From: Poteriospumella lacustris
Lineage: Eukaryota; Sar; Chrysophyceae; Chromulinales; Dinobryaceae
Assembly: GCA_008000375.1 (NCBI GenBank)
Contig: SMOI01000054.1
Location: 62,001-126,000 of the forward strand
Direction of reading: 5' to 3'
DNA length: 64,000 nt
Shown: in pieces, positions 41,704-53,700 of the stretch
Layout: each line of letters opens with the position of its first letter
How positions within the stretch are numbered: the first letter of the stretch is position 1
Translations under genes and position numbers: made by a program
Notes under the pieces: generated by a model
Databases searched by the model: none
What the model was told of the DNA's origin: nothing
The model's input: only the letters and a program-made list of their open reading frames with translations

Positions 41704-44700
41704 CTACGCCGCCTCGGCGTCACTCGCACTGCCGCTGCTGCTGGCGCTGCTGCTTGCGCTGCTGGCGCTGTCCTCGTCGGCACCGTCGATGATCGACAGG
41801 CGCTTCTTCAGCGACTTCGCCACGAGGTCGGCCTCGGACTCGTCGATGTCCTCGTCGCCGGCGTCTGCGTCGCCGGCCGCCTCGCCGTCGCGCACCTGTC
41901 GCTCGGCCAGCAGCTGCCGCTCCTGCGCCGCCTGCTTCTCGAGGCGCTGCTCGTTCGCCTGGTGCCACTTCCAGAGGTTGGCCTCCATCATCGCCGCGAC
42001 CGTCTCGAGGATCGGCAGCAGCGCCGGGCTCATCGTGCCCCAGCCGGTGGCGCCGTGCAGCCCGTGCGTGTTGACCGCCACGAAGAGCAGCGGCTGCGGC
42101 TCCTCGTCAGCGTCCGCGTCGCCCGGCGGCTGCGTCGGCGGTGGACGCGGCTGCAGAATGGCGCTGCGCCGCGATGCGCCGGCCTTCGTCGACAGCGCCG
42201 CGGCGCCAGCGGCGGGTGAGTCTCCGGACGGTGGCGGCGGCTGCACCGTCGGCGGCACCGGCGGCAGGCGACGCGTCGTTCCCCCGCCAGCGCCCGGGCC
42301 GCGTGGCTGCAGCAGCGCCGACGTCTGCGGCGCGAGCGATCCCGACGCAGGCGCCTTGGCACTGGCCGGCGTCGTAGCGACCGCCGCGGCGATGGCTGCG
42401 GCGGCAGCGACAGCGCCGGGCGCTTCGGTGACGTTCGCCGCCGACACTTTGCTCGACGGGGCGTCGGGCGACGCCGCCGACGGCCGCTGCGACCGCCCGC
42501 GCGTGGACGCTGTGGCAGCTGCCGCTGCTGCGGCCGCCGTCGTGGCCGCGGAACTGCCGCGCCGCGCACTGGGCAGCTGCTTCTGCAGGGCGGGCAGCAG
42601 CGCGTGCTCCTTCAGCAGCCGCAGCACGGCCAGCTCGGTCTCCGCGCTGATCGAGGCCAGCGCGGCGGCGGCGATGCCGGCCTTCTTCGACGACAGCCGC
42701 GTCGACGTGCGCGAGGCGGCGACGGCCTCGGCCGACAGCCGCGCGCCCGCCCAGCGGTCGTAGCTGTGCTGCGCGAGGTCCAGCTCCGGCGCGGCCTGCA
42801 GTTGCAGCCGGTTCGCCGCGCAGAGCGCCGTGAGCGCGTGGCCCGTCGACACGACGAACGACTGCTGCTTCAGCGCGCCGACGCAGCGGACGATCTCGTC
42901 GTGCACGAGGCGCAGCGCCGACTGGTGGTACAGCCCCACGACGCCGGGGAACGTGCCGTTGTCCAGCGGGCCGCCGCGCTTGTGCACGACGGCGCCGTGC
43001 GCGCTGAACGACGACGCGCTGCTGTGCTGGCGCCGGTGGTGGCGGTGCGGCCGCGACGCGCCCCCGCCGCCCCCGCCGCCCCCGCCGCTGTGGTGGTGGT
43101 GACCGTGGTGGTGGCCGTGCGGCGCGTGCGGACCGCCCGGTTGCAGCAGACGCGGCGGCTGCTGCGGCGACTGCGGCGCCCCGGCGGAAGCGGCGGCGGC
43201 GGCGGCGCTGGCGGGCGGCTGGAACGCCGACGACGTCGACTTCGCGAAGAAGCCCGAGAAGCCGCGCAGCGGCGACGCCAGCGACGCGGCCGCGCGGCTC
43301 GTCGGCGTGTCGGCGGCGCTCGTCGCGAACGACGGCGCCGTCTGCAGCGCGGCCGTCGGCGTCAGACCCGGCGTCGCGCCCGGCGCCTGGCCGCCGCCGT
43401 AGTCGTCGGTGCTGCGGCTGCGGCTGTCGCTGGTCGCCCAGAGCTCCTCGAGAGGCGGCGGCGCGCGCTTCTCCGACGCGTCGTTGGCGTGGGCCTGTTC
43501 GTAGTGCTGCGCGTGCGACGGGTGCTGGAAGACGGCGGGCACCGTCACGGTCCACTCCGCCTGCTTCAGGACGCGCAGGTCGCGCTGCATCGCCTCCAGC
43601 TGCTGGTGCGTGCGGCGGTGGCTGCCGCGCGGCATCGGCAGCGGCGTCGACGCGGCGGACGTCGCTGCGGACGCGCCGCCGCTCGCGGAGCTGGCGCCAG
43701 CGCCGCCGCCGGCGCCGCCGCCGCCGGGCGCGAAGAGTTTGCGCTCGAGCGCGGTGCGCAGCAGGTAGCGCGGGTCCTCCGAGCCGAAGACGCCGCAGAT
43801 GATGGCGGCCTCGCTCGCGACGAGCGGCTTCGGCCGCAGCAGACTCGCGCTGCTGGCGGCCGAGTCGAGCGTCGCCGTCGACGGCTGCCGATGCGCCGCC
43901 GGCGCTGCGGTCGCGGCGGTCGCAGCCGACGCCGTCGCGGGCTTCGCGAACATCGGCAGCCCGAAGAAGCGGCCGAAGAAGCCGAGCGACGCCGTCGCCG
44001 CGGGCGGCTTCGCGTCCGTCGTCGTCGTCGCTTTGGCCGCCGCGGCGGGCGACTCGGCGCCTGACGACGTCGAGTGGACGCTGAGGCGGCTGTTGCTATT
44101 GCCGCGCGAGCCGGTGCCGAGGCGCGCGTGGTGGTGGTGCGCCGAGACGGCGTGGTAGTGCTGCTGCAGCTGCGTGGCGCTCGCCTGGCGCGACAGCGGC
44201 CGCGGCCCGGCGGCCTGCTGCCGCGGCGTCTGCTGCGCCGTCGCCGAGTTGGTGCGCGACAGCGGCGGCCGCAGGTCGCTGGTCGAGTCGCCGTGCGTCA
44301 GCAGTGCGCGCGCCGAGACGCCGAGGCCCTCCTGCCAGCGCACGACCCACAGGGCGACCTCGCGCACCGACGGGAAGGCCAGACACAGCATGCGGAAGGT
44401 GTAGCGCACGATGGACAGCGGCGTGACGCCGTCCGCCTTCACGGGGAACGACTTCAGCGCGCGGTACATGTTCAGCAGGCGCGACTGCACCATCGCCACG
44501 GCCAGCATGTCGTTCGCGCGGATGAGGTCCGCGAGGATGCCGTGCTCCAGCGCCTCGAGGCGCTTCACCGCGCGGACGGCTGCGGCCCCGGCGCCGCCCG
44601 CGGCGAGGCTGTCGGTGTCGCGGCCGTCGAGCGACTCGGCGCTGCTGCCGCCCGCGTCGGGGGCGGTGGCGACCTCTGCGGCGGGGTCGGTGGCGGCGTC

Positions 44701-47700
44701 CTCGACGTACTCGTAGGCGGCGGGCGGGTAGGCGCGGTCGAGGTCCTTGACGACGAGCAGGCCGATCATGTGCTCCTGCAGCCCCACGACGGGCAGCACC
44801 AGCGCGCCGGAGCTGAAGTGGCCCGGGAAGACCTCCTGCAGCTGCTCGGCGAAGCCGTCGTCGGCCTCCAGGTCGTCCAGCAGGCTCGCGGCCGAGCTGC
44901 CCTTCATCTCGGGCGTCGCCGCGTCGAAGGGCGGCAGGCACAGCTGGTGCAGCAGGTCCGACACGCGCTCGCCCGCCTCGCCGCCGCCGCCGGAGACAGA
45001 CGCGTCGTCCGCCGCCGCCGTCGTCGCCTCGGCGCCATCGGCCGCCGCGGCCGCCGCGGCGAGCGTCTGCTGCAGCCACTGCAGCTTGCCGACGTGCAGC
45101 ACGCCGCGGAAGTACTGCAGCACGAGGTCGTGGCGGCAGGCGCGCGCCAGCAGCTGGATGTGGCCGTGGCGGTGCTTGTGGTGCGGCGGCGCCGAGCCGA
45201 TGGTCGCCGTCGACATGAACGACGGCCGCGCCGACTTCTGCGACGCCACCGACGGCGCCGCGTGCGGCGACGGCTGTTCGGCCGTCGCGTGGTGCGAGGC
45301 GGCGGCGGCGGCGGCCCAGGCGATGACCTTCCCGTCCGCCGAGCTGATCGGGAGGAAGTCGTGGCCGTTCTCGTCGAGGACGTAGAGCCGCACCTTGGCG
45401 CCCGTGGCGACCTCGAAGTCCATGATCGCCTGCATGAGCAGGTCGCTGGGCGACAGCTGCAGCGTCTGCATCAGGCGGATGTTCTCGATGAGCTTCGCGA
45501 GCTGCTCGCGGCGCTGCGTGCGCCGGTGGTGCTCGGCGAGACCCGGCAGCAGCGCCCTCTGCAGCGTGTCGAGGTACTTTAGGTCACGGCGCGGCACGTG
45601 GCCGCTGGGGTAGCGGCACGCGAGGTAGTGCGGCAGCACCATGACGCCCGTGGCGCTGGCGGCGGCGCCCGCGAGGCTGCCGCCCAGCCGCGCGGCCTCC
45701 TTCTCGCGCACCAGCCGCTCGACCTCGGCGACGAGCGGCTTCATGCCGTGGAACGGGTTCGCCGGCCGCTGGAACAGCGGGATGCAGACCATGTCCATGC
45801 GCCTCGTGCGCAGCGTCGTGCGGTCGCCGCGGCGATACGCCGCCGTCAGCTGCCCGTAGTGCGCCTCGGAGATGAGCCCCGTGCGCACGAAGGGATTGTT
45901 CTCGTACCGCTCGGCCTGCGCCGAGGTCTTCCGCAGAATCGCGGGGAAGGCGGCCTTCTCGCGCTCCTGGCGGCGCTTCTCCTCGTCGGGGTCGTACATC
46001 ATGATCATCGGCACGACGGACGCCTCGCGCCGCGCCTCCTGCGCCAGGATCAGCTCCTGGTACGGGTAGTGCAGGCGGCGGTGGGTCAGCGGACAGAGCG
46101 GCATCGACTGGCGCACGACCTGGTAGGCCAGCTTGACGAGCAGGGTGCCCGGGTGGTACTCGCCGTCCATGTCGGCCGCGCCCTTCGACTTGTAGCCGTC
46201 GGGGTAGACGAGCGGGTAGCGCTGCACCGCGTCGGACGGGTGCAGGTACTCGACGGGCGCGATGCGCGCGACGCCGAGGCACTCGTCCTGCGGCAGGAGG
46301 TAGTTGGTGTCCTTGTGCCACACCTCCAGCTGCAGGTCCGCGAGGCCCTCCTCGAGGTCCTGCGGGTCCACGTACGCCACGAAGCGCTCCTGGTACTCGG
46401 GGTTGATCGTGCCCGACTTGATGCGCGTCTGGCCCACCACCGCGCCGCGGTACTTCAGCCGCACGAACGGGTTCCACTGCCCGAAGACGCGCCGGTGCAG
46501 CGTCACCTCCGTCGCGCGCGCGACGATCACCTCGACGCGGCCGTACTGCGACACGAAGCGGAAGGCCTCGGGCGGCCCGTCGCCGCCGCCGCCGCTGCCG
46601 TCGTCGCCGTCCGCCGCGCCGCTCGCGGTGTCCTCGAGCGTCCACGTCACGTGCAGCGCGCCCTGCGCGAAGAAGCCGCCGACTTTCTCCGTCGGCAGCG
46701 CCGCGGCGCTCGGCGTCTTCGTCGACCCGCGCGACGCCGCGGCCGCCTTCCGGCTGCCTTTGCTCGACTTCTCCGTCGCCGCGATCGCCTCCGTCGCCGC
46801 GGTGGCAGCGGCCTCCGCGGCGTCGCCCGCGGCGGCCGGCTGTTTGCCCGTGAGCTCGAGGTAGCGCTCCTGCTGCGACGCGTAGACGACGGGCGCGAGC
46901 TCGGCCGCGCCGAGGAAGAAGGGACTGGCGATCTTGCTGTGGCCGTAGACCTCGAAGCGGAACGAGGGGAAGTGCTCGAGCGCGACGTCGTGGCCCTCGT
47001 TGGTCGCGAGGACCGGCAGGACGAAGGTCTCGCTCCACACGGGGCTGCGGTCGTCGCTGACGACGCGCGTCTTGGCGATGACCTCGGGCGAGCCGTGGCC
47101 CAGGAAGATGCTCACGTACGGGTCGGTGGTGCCCGTGAAGCGGTTGGCCACCGGCAGGTGGTCGGCCGACTCCACCGTCAGGCGCAGCACCGGGTTCTTC
47201 ATGCGCTTCAGCGCGCTCAGCGCCGGCTTCCACGGCAGCGCCTCGACGGCCACCTGCGCGCGCAGCTTCTCCTGCAGCTTCGCCGCGGCGTCTTCTTTGT
47301 GGGCGTCCGTCGCGTCCTTCTGCGACCGGCGCAGCGCGTGGCGCACGTAGAGCAGGCCGCCGACGTAGGCCTGCTTCTTGGGGTTGACGTCGGCCTTCAT
47401 CTGCAGCGCGTGCTCCTCCTGCGGCAGACTGGCGAGGTCCTTGTCGGCCGCCGCGCCGTCGTCGCTCGTGAGGAAGGCGTCGATGGGCAGTTCCACCTGT
47501 CCGAGGAAGTTGCCCCTGCGCAGGAAGGTGACGTCGTAGACCTCGACGACGATGCGGTCGTCGTCTGCCGCGTCGTGGCGGCCGCCGCCTTTCTTCGTCG
47601 CCGCCTTTTTGCCGGCGGAGGCCTTCGGCGGCTTCAAATCGCTTAGCGAGATGTGCACGCGGTGGTTCCAGACGGGCGACAGCGACGCCTTGACGGTGGC

Positions 47701-50700
47701 CGTGGAGCCCAGCAGCTTCTTGCCGCGGTAGACCTCGCAGTAGGCCGAGGGCAGCGCCTCCTTCGCCATCTTCTTCAGGTTCGTCGCCTGGACGATCTCC
47801 AGGTCGATGCCCTCGACGCCCATCGTCTCCAGCATGTGCAGCGTGCTGTCCTGTCGCCCCGCCGGCCCCGTCGCCTTATGCGCCGCCTTGTGGCCGCGGC
47901 CGCCGGCCGCAGCACCGTCGCCGTCGTCGTCGCCGTCGCCCTCGTGCGCCGCGTCGGCGCCGCCGTCGTGCATGTCGATGGCGTACAGCAGGTCGTACGC
48001 GACGGGGTTGCGCGGCGTCACCGCCTGCAGCACCAGCCGCGAGCTGCCGTCCTCGTTCTCCTCCTGCGCGTCGAACGGCGTCCGCGTCGTCGCCTGCTGA
48101 AACGGCTGCACGGACCTCGCCGGCGCCGTGTAGCCGAGTCGACCGCCGCCCGCGGCCGCCCCTGCGCCGCCGACGACCGCTGCCGCCGCTGCCGCCGCTG
48201 GTCGCGGGCGGTGGCGGTGGCGCGAGATGTGCATGGTGCCGACGTGCTCGTTGACCGGGTGCAGCTCGTCGTCCACCTCGTAGACGCGCACCTGCACGCG
48301 GCGGTCGGACTTCAGGTACAGCGCCATCGAGTCCTGCACCTGCTTCGGCAGCTGGAAGGCGTCGGCGACGGGGTCGTAGACCAGCGGCAGGCAGTGCTCG
48401 ACGCCGTCGTACTGCAGCGCCAGCACCAGGTGCGGAATCACCTGCTCGAGGCCCAGGCCGCGCTGCAGCGTCGACTCCTCGTCGAAGTCGGACGCCTCCG
48501 CTGCCAGCGCCGCCTCGGCAGCGGTCTGCGCGGCCCCGCCGCCGTCGTGGCCGCCGTCGTGGCCGCCCGCCGCACGGCCCAGCGCGAAGATGCCCTTGCT
48601 GCTCTCCGCCTCGGACAGCACGCCGCCTGTTTTGAAGCTCGAGCGGATGGAGCCGCGGCCGCCGAAGAGCCGCTTGATGCCCTGCCACGGCACCGTGTCC
48701 TGGATGAGCGCCGCGGCTCGCTCGGCGACCTGCTGCGCGTGCCGCGCGCCGAAGAGCTCGACGGAGCTCATCGTCGACTGGCTGCCGACGCTGGCGGTGT
48801 CGTCATCGTTCGTCGCGGCGTCGGCGCGGCGCGCGAAGACGCGAATCGAGTGGATGGTGATGCGGCGGCCGGCGACCTGCGAGGCCTGCGGCGTCTTCTC
48901 CTGCAGCGAGGACACGCGGTAGTGCTCGGGGTCGACCGTGACGATCTCCATGAGGCGGAAGCCCTGCAGCACCTGCGACGCCTCCTCGAGCAGCACCGTC
49001 TGCAGCCCCGACAGCGAGCTGTTCCAGTGGCGCAGGTACGCCTGCACCTTCGTGATTGAGTCCTTCTCGATCGCGCGGTAGATGACGTCGCCCGCCAGCT
49101 CGCCCAGTGCCTCGAACCAGCGCTGCAGCTCGACGATGTCCTTGCGGCTCAGCACGTTCGTGAAGCTGTTGTACGACCCGCCGCGGTACAGCTCGAAGCC
49201 GCTGACCTGCATCAGCGCGAGCGACACGTCCTCGGCGAACATCGAAATGGAGAAGCGCGGGAAGGACTGCTCCATGAACGACGACGACGTGAGCGCCAGC
49301 GGCTGCAGCGGCTTGTCCGCGTTGGCGCCCAGCTGTTTGAAGTCCTGCACGGACGCGATGACGCTCGAGCGCTGGAAGTTGCGGCCGAGCATCTGCATCT
49401 CCTGGCCGTACTCGCTGGGCAGCAGCTGGCGCGTGACCAGCGGCTTGGAGCCCGCCACGTGGTCGTTGCGCTTCGTGAGGTGGCTGTGGTGCATGACGAG
49501 GCGGCGGCTGCGGCCCGCGGCGCCCGGCGCGGCCGCCGAGGCGGTGCGCGCCTCGTGCAGCACCATGCAGTAGTCGGCGGTGGGCCGCACGAAGGTGACC
49601 TCGCAGCCGGGCAGACAGTGGTGCACGGCCATCTCCAGCGCGTCGTACACCTCGTTGCGCACGTACTCCTTCTCGTTCGCGGGGTGCGCGCCGTCCTGCT
49701 GCAGCTGCATCAGCAGGTCCTCCACCGTCGTGCGGAACAGCCCCAGCGCGATCTCGCGCAGCTTGCGGTACACGTCCTTCCAGCGCAGCTTCACCCAGCA
49801 GGCGGAGATCTCGAAGGACACGTCCTCGAGCATCGCCGCGTCCGACACGGCCAGGCGCTGCTTGTCGCGCTCGATGCCGAAGGCCATGACGGTGCCCGGC
49901 GCGATGCCGAAGAAGTTCGCCTTCTTCGTGCCGACCTGCACGCCGAGGTCGGCGATGGGCAGCACGAGCCACTCGGGCCGACACGTCACCTCCTGCGGCG
50001 CGCTGTACGCCGTCAGCGTGCCCAGCCACTTGCGGTCGAGGCTCTTCAGGCTGCCCGCGGGCACGCGCTCGGCCAACGCCCCGCCCGGCGGCCGCTCTTT
50101 GCCGCCGGTCGCCGATGAGGCGGCGGCCGCGTTGAGGATCGCGCGGCGGTGCTCTTCGTAGACGAGGTAGTTGGTCAGCGGCTCGCCCTTCTCCGCGGCG
50201 AAGTCGTCGAGCGGGCCCGTCGCCGCGGACTCGGCGGACGCGAGCGACAGCGACGAGGCGGCGCGGTGGCTGTGCGCGACCAGGTGGCCCCCCGCGACGC
50301 TGTCGCCGCCGTCGTTGCTGGTGGAGCGCGTCACGAGCGAATCCGGCGCGAGCGACGCGTCCTCGGGCCGGTGTTGGTCCTCGAGCGCGTGCGCTTGGGC
50401 CTCCGCCGCGGCCGCCGCCGCCCAGGGCGCGTAGGAGGCGTCGAAACGGTTGCTGCCGGTGATCTCCACCTTCACGGAGCCGCTCAGGGCGAACGAGTAC
50501 TGCGCGTAGACCTGTCCGGACGGGCCGAGGAAGACCTCGAAGCGCTCCCTCGGCGGGCGGATGATGGACTCGAAGGGGATCTCCTCGCGGCCCAGGACGA
50601 TCTCCTTGCGGCTGCGCGGGTCGACGTAGATCACCTCCACGACGAGCTCGCGCTTGCGGGCGATGTCGACCTCGATCTCCTCCGACACGCGGTGGTACTT

Positions 50701-53700
50701 CGGGTCGCGGTTGCCCGCCACGACGGAGCTCTTCACGACGGAGACGCCGTCGAGCATCAGGTGGCAGCGCGTGTTCGGCGGGAGGCCGTTGACGTACGGC
50801 AGGTTCGAGCCGCCGAGGATCGAGATGCGGCGCTTGAAGATCGTCGGCACGACGGTCGTCAGCGTGTGCCACTGCGCGAAGAGCAGCTGCAGCCGGAAGG
50901 TGACCGACGCGTGCCACGGCAGGATCGACTGGTGCGGGTCGAAGACCTGCAGCGTGAACGTGAAGCGGCCGCAGTACAGGCGCAGCAGCGAGGACAGCGG
51001 GATCGACAGGAAGCCGATCTCGTTGCCCTTGATGTCCACGAGCTCGTTCCACACCTCGATGACCAGGTGCACCTCGCCCGCGGCGGCCGAGGCGGCGCCC
51101 ACCGACAGCTGCTGCTGCACGACGTCCGTGGGCACGTTGAGCGTGAAGACGCGCGGCGGCTTCTGCTGCATGTTGGCGATGGTGGCGCCGGCGGGGTCGC
51201 GCGTCGAGGACGTCGCCGAGAGCACGTCGAGCGTGTGGTCGTGCCAGCTCACCTTGCAGGCCGGCTGGAACGTCGACGGCGCGACGGTCGTCGACGCGGA
51301 CACGAACGACACGACGCTGGCGCCCGGGTGGACGGTGCTGATGGTCGTCGACAGCGACGGCCGCACGTAGACCTGCTCCAGGGCCACCTCCAGCAGCGCG
51401 CTGCCGGCGCTGCCGTCGTACTTCGCCAGCATCTCGAGCTGCAGCTCCTGGTCGAAGACGTTGTCCGAGAGGCTCGTGCCGTCCATGTTCACGCGGCGAA
51501 TCGTGAAGACGAGGTCGCCCTGCACGAAGCGACGCACGCGCGCCTCCTCGGGCAGCACGTCCCGGAGCCGCTGTCGGACGGGCTCGTTGAGTCGGCTCTC
51601 GAAGATGTGCCTCAGGTCCTCGCCGTCGACGGCCACGCCGCCCAGGAACTCGCCCTTGCGCAGCTTGCGGTGGTTCCAGACCTCGAGCCGCAGGCTGTGC
51701 GTGTGGATGTCGGCCAGGCCCTTGTCCACGAGGACGTAGAAGCGGTCGACGGCACCAGCGGTCGCAGCGGACGCCGCCACCGCCCACATGGGCGACGCGT
51801 TCTTCGCGATGACGTGAGTGCGGCCCAGCTCGCGGTCGTTCCACTTGCAGATCACGTACGGCGACGTGTTGTACTCGGAGCCGTCGATCTTCGCGAGGCC
51901 GTTCGCCCGCGACACGGCGATTTCGTATCGGTCGAAGAGCGATGCGTCCACCGCCTCGTTCTGCGACGCGAGCACGCGGATCTGCACCTCCGGCTTGACC
52001 GCGCCCGCCCCGGCGCCCGTCGTCGCCGTCTGCGCGATCGCCTTCGTTTGAATCGCCTGCGGCACGTCCTCGAGCGCGTCGAGGGCGACCCACGTCGACT
52101 GCTGCGAGTCGATCAGCGCCTTCAGCTCGGCGCCGGTGAGTTCTTTGCCGCCGATGAGCGTGTCCTGGCGCGTCTTGTGCACCTGCCACAGCTCCACAGT
52201 CAGCGACGCCTGCTCGGCCGTGATCTGGCCCGACAGGCGGCCGAGGAACTTCTCGTGGTCCCACACGGGCCGCAACGAGCTCTTCTCGACGTAGGTCGCG
52301 CCGACGATGAGGCCGTTCCAGCGCAGCCGCACGTACGTGTCCGGCCCTTTGTGGCCCGCGAAGAGACTTGCTGCGCCGCCGGCGCTCGCCGGCGTCGATG
52401 CGGAGACGCCGCCGGAGCTGTCGAAGAGGCTCGGCGGGTAGTCGTCGGTGAACGCGTTGCGCGCGCCGAGGACGTGGAACTCCAAGTCGCGGCCGGTGAT
52501 GTCGTTGCGGTGGACCTTGTTGAGCACGAGCACGGCGCTGCCCTGCACGTGCTTGTGCTCCGCCTTGCGTACGAAGCTGCCGGCTTTCAGCGGCAGTTTC
52601 ACTTTTTTCATGTGCGCGGCGGGCTGCTGCTTCTGCGTCGCCTTCGACAGGAACCAGCGCGCGACGTCCTCGCCGGTCAGCAGAACCTCGCCGAGGTACA
52701 GCGGCTTCCCGCTGCGCTGCATGTGGCCCAGCACGAGCGTGAACTGCCAGTCCTTCGGCGAGAAGATGCCCACCGACGACAGCACGTCGGCGGAGGCGGC
52801 GAAGTTCAGCGGGAAGCGGAAGCGAAACGTCTGGTTCTCCTTCCACCACGGCTGCTGCGAGTCGCGAAACAGCGTCGTGCGACCGATCTCCAGCGCGCGA
52901 TGGCGTCCGACGTAGGCGATGCCGATGACGTCGGTGCTGCCGATGGTCTTGGCCTTGTACAGCCCCTCGGCGCCCAGCAGCGTGCACTCGAGCTCGAGGC
53001 AGTCGTCGGCGCAGGGCAGTTTGAGGTTGAACAGCGAGAACTTGTCGAACTTGGGCAGTTGGTACAGCCGCACGCTGAGGTACGGCGGGCCGCTGAGGAA
53101 GTCGCTGTCGGCGCTCAGGTTGAGCTGGTGGCCGATCTCGCCGGCTTCCAGCAGCGTCAGCCAGTCGTCGCGCTTGTCCAGCACGCGCTGCGCGATGACG
53201 CGCTGGTCTCTCTTCATGTGCAGCGACAGCGTCAGCGACAGGTCGTCCAGCGAGTCGCCCATGCTCGACGCCAGCGCGAAGTGCTCTGCGTCCAAGGCGA
53301 TCGGAGCGCCCGCCGCGAAGGGGTAGAACTGCGTCTTGCCGACCTCCACGTTGCCCACGCCCCAGCCCACGCGCAGGTAGATCTCCGTGTTGCGCGGGAA
53401 CTTGCTGGCGAAGGCCATGAAGCGCCCCGCCTCCGCGAGCGTCAGGACGAACCTGAGCACGTCCGTGCCGCGCTTGCGCGTGGCCTTCTTCTGCCCGTCG
53501 AGGTACTTGACGTCGGGGAAGAGGGGCGAGGCGCGCAGACACACCTCGACCTTCGCGTCGACGGCGAAGTCTTCGTGGTCCTCCGGCCGCACCGCCTCGT
53601 AGCCGTCGTCGTCGTCGTCCTCGTCGAAGTCGCCCTCGTCGTCCGACAGCTTCGACGACTTGTGCACGAGCTGGATGGGCACCTCGATGGTCCAGTCGCG

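Larger units (their letters stand above)
38898..42201. repeat. degraded tandem duplication (unit about 1.5-2 kb)
   Basis: Matching blocks in the same order and orientation: 38898-38945 with 40867-40912; 39420-39680 with 40985-41245 (small mitochondrial gene, first exon, intron and start of exon 2); 40003-40212 with 41427-41653; and 40381-40709 with 41873-42201 (3' end of the giant gene). The last pair looks identical by eye, while the non-coding blocks are about 80-90% alike. The unit therefore comprises the small gene plus the 3' end of the giant gene. Confidence 0.8.

Noticed and set aside
48803-53542. 1,579-residue open frame inside the giant gene, same strand, other frame
   Set aside because: Its product is Arg/Ala/Gly/Pro-rich without domains, the usual shadow of very GC-rich coding sequence; the main frame has clear C2 repeats.
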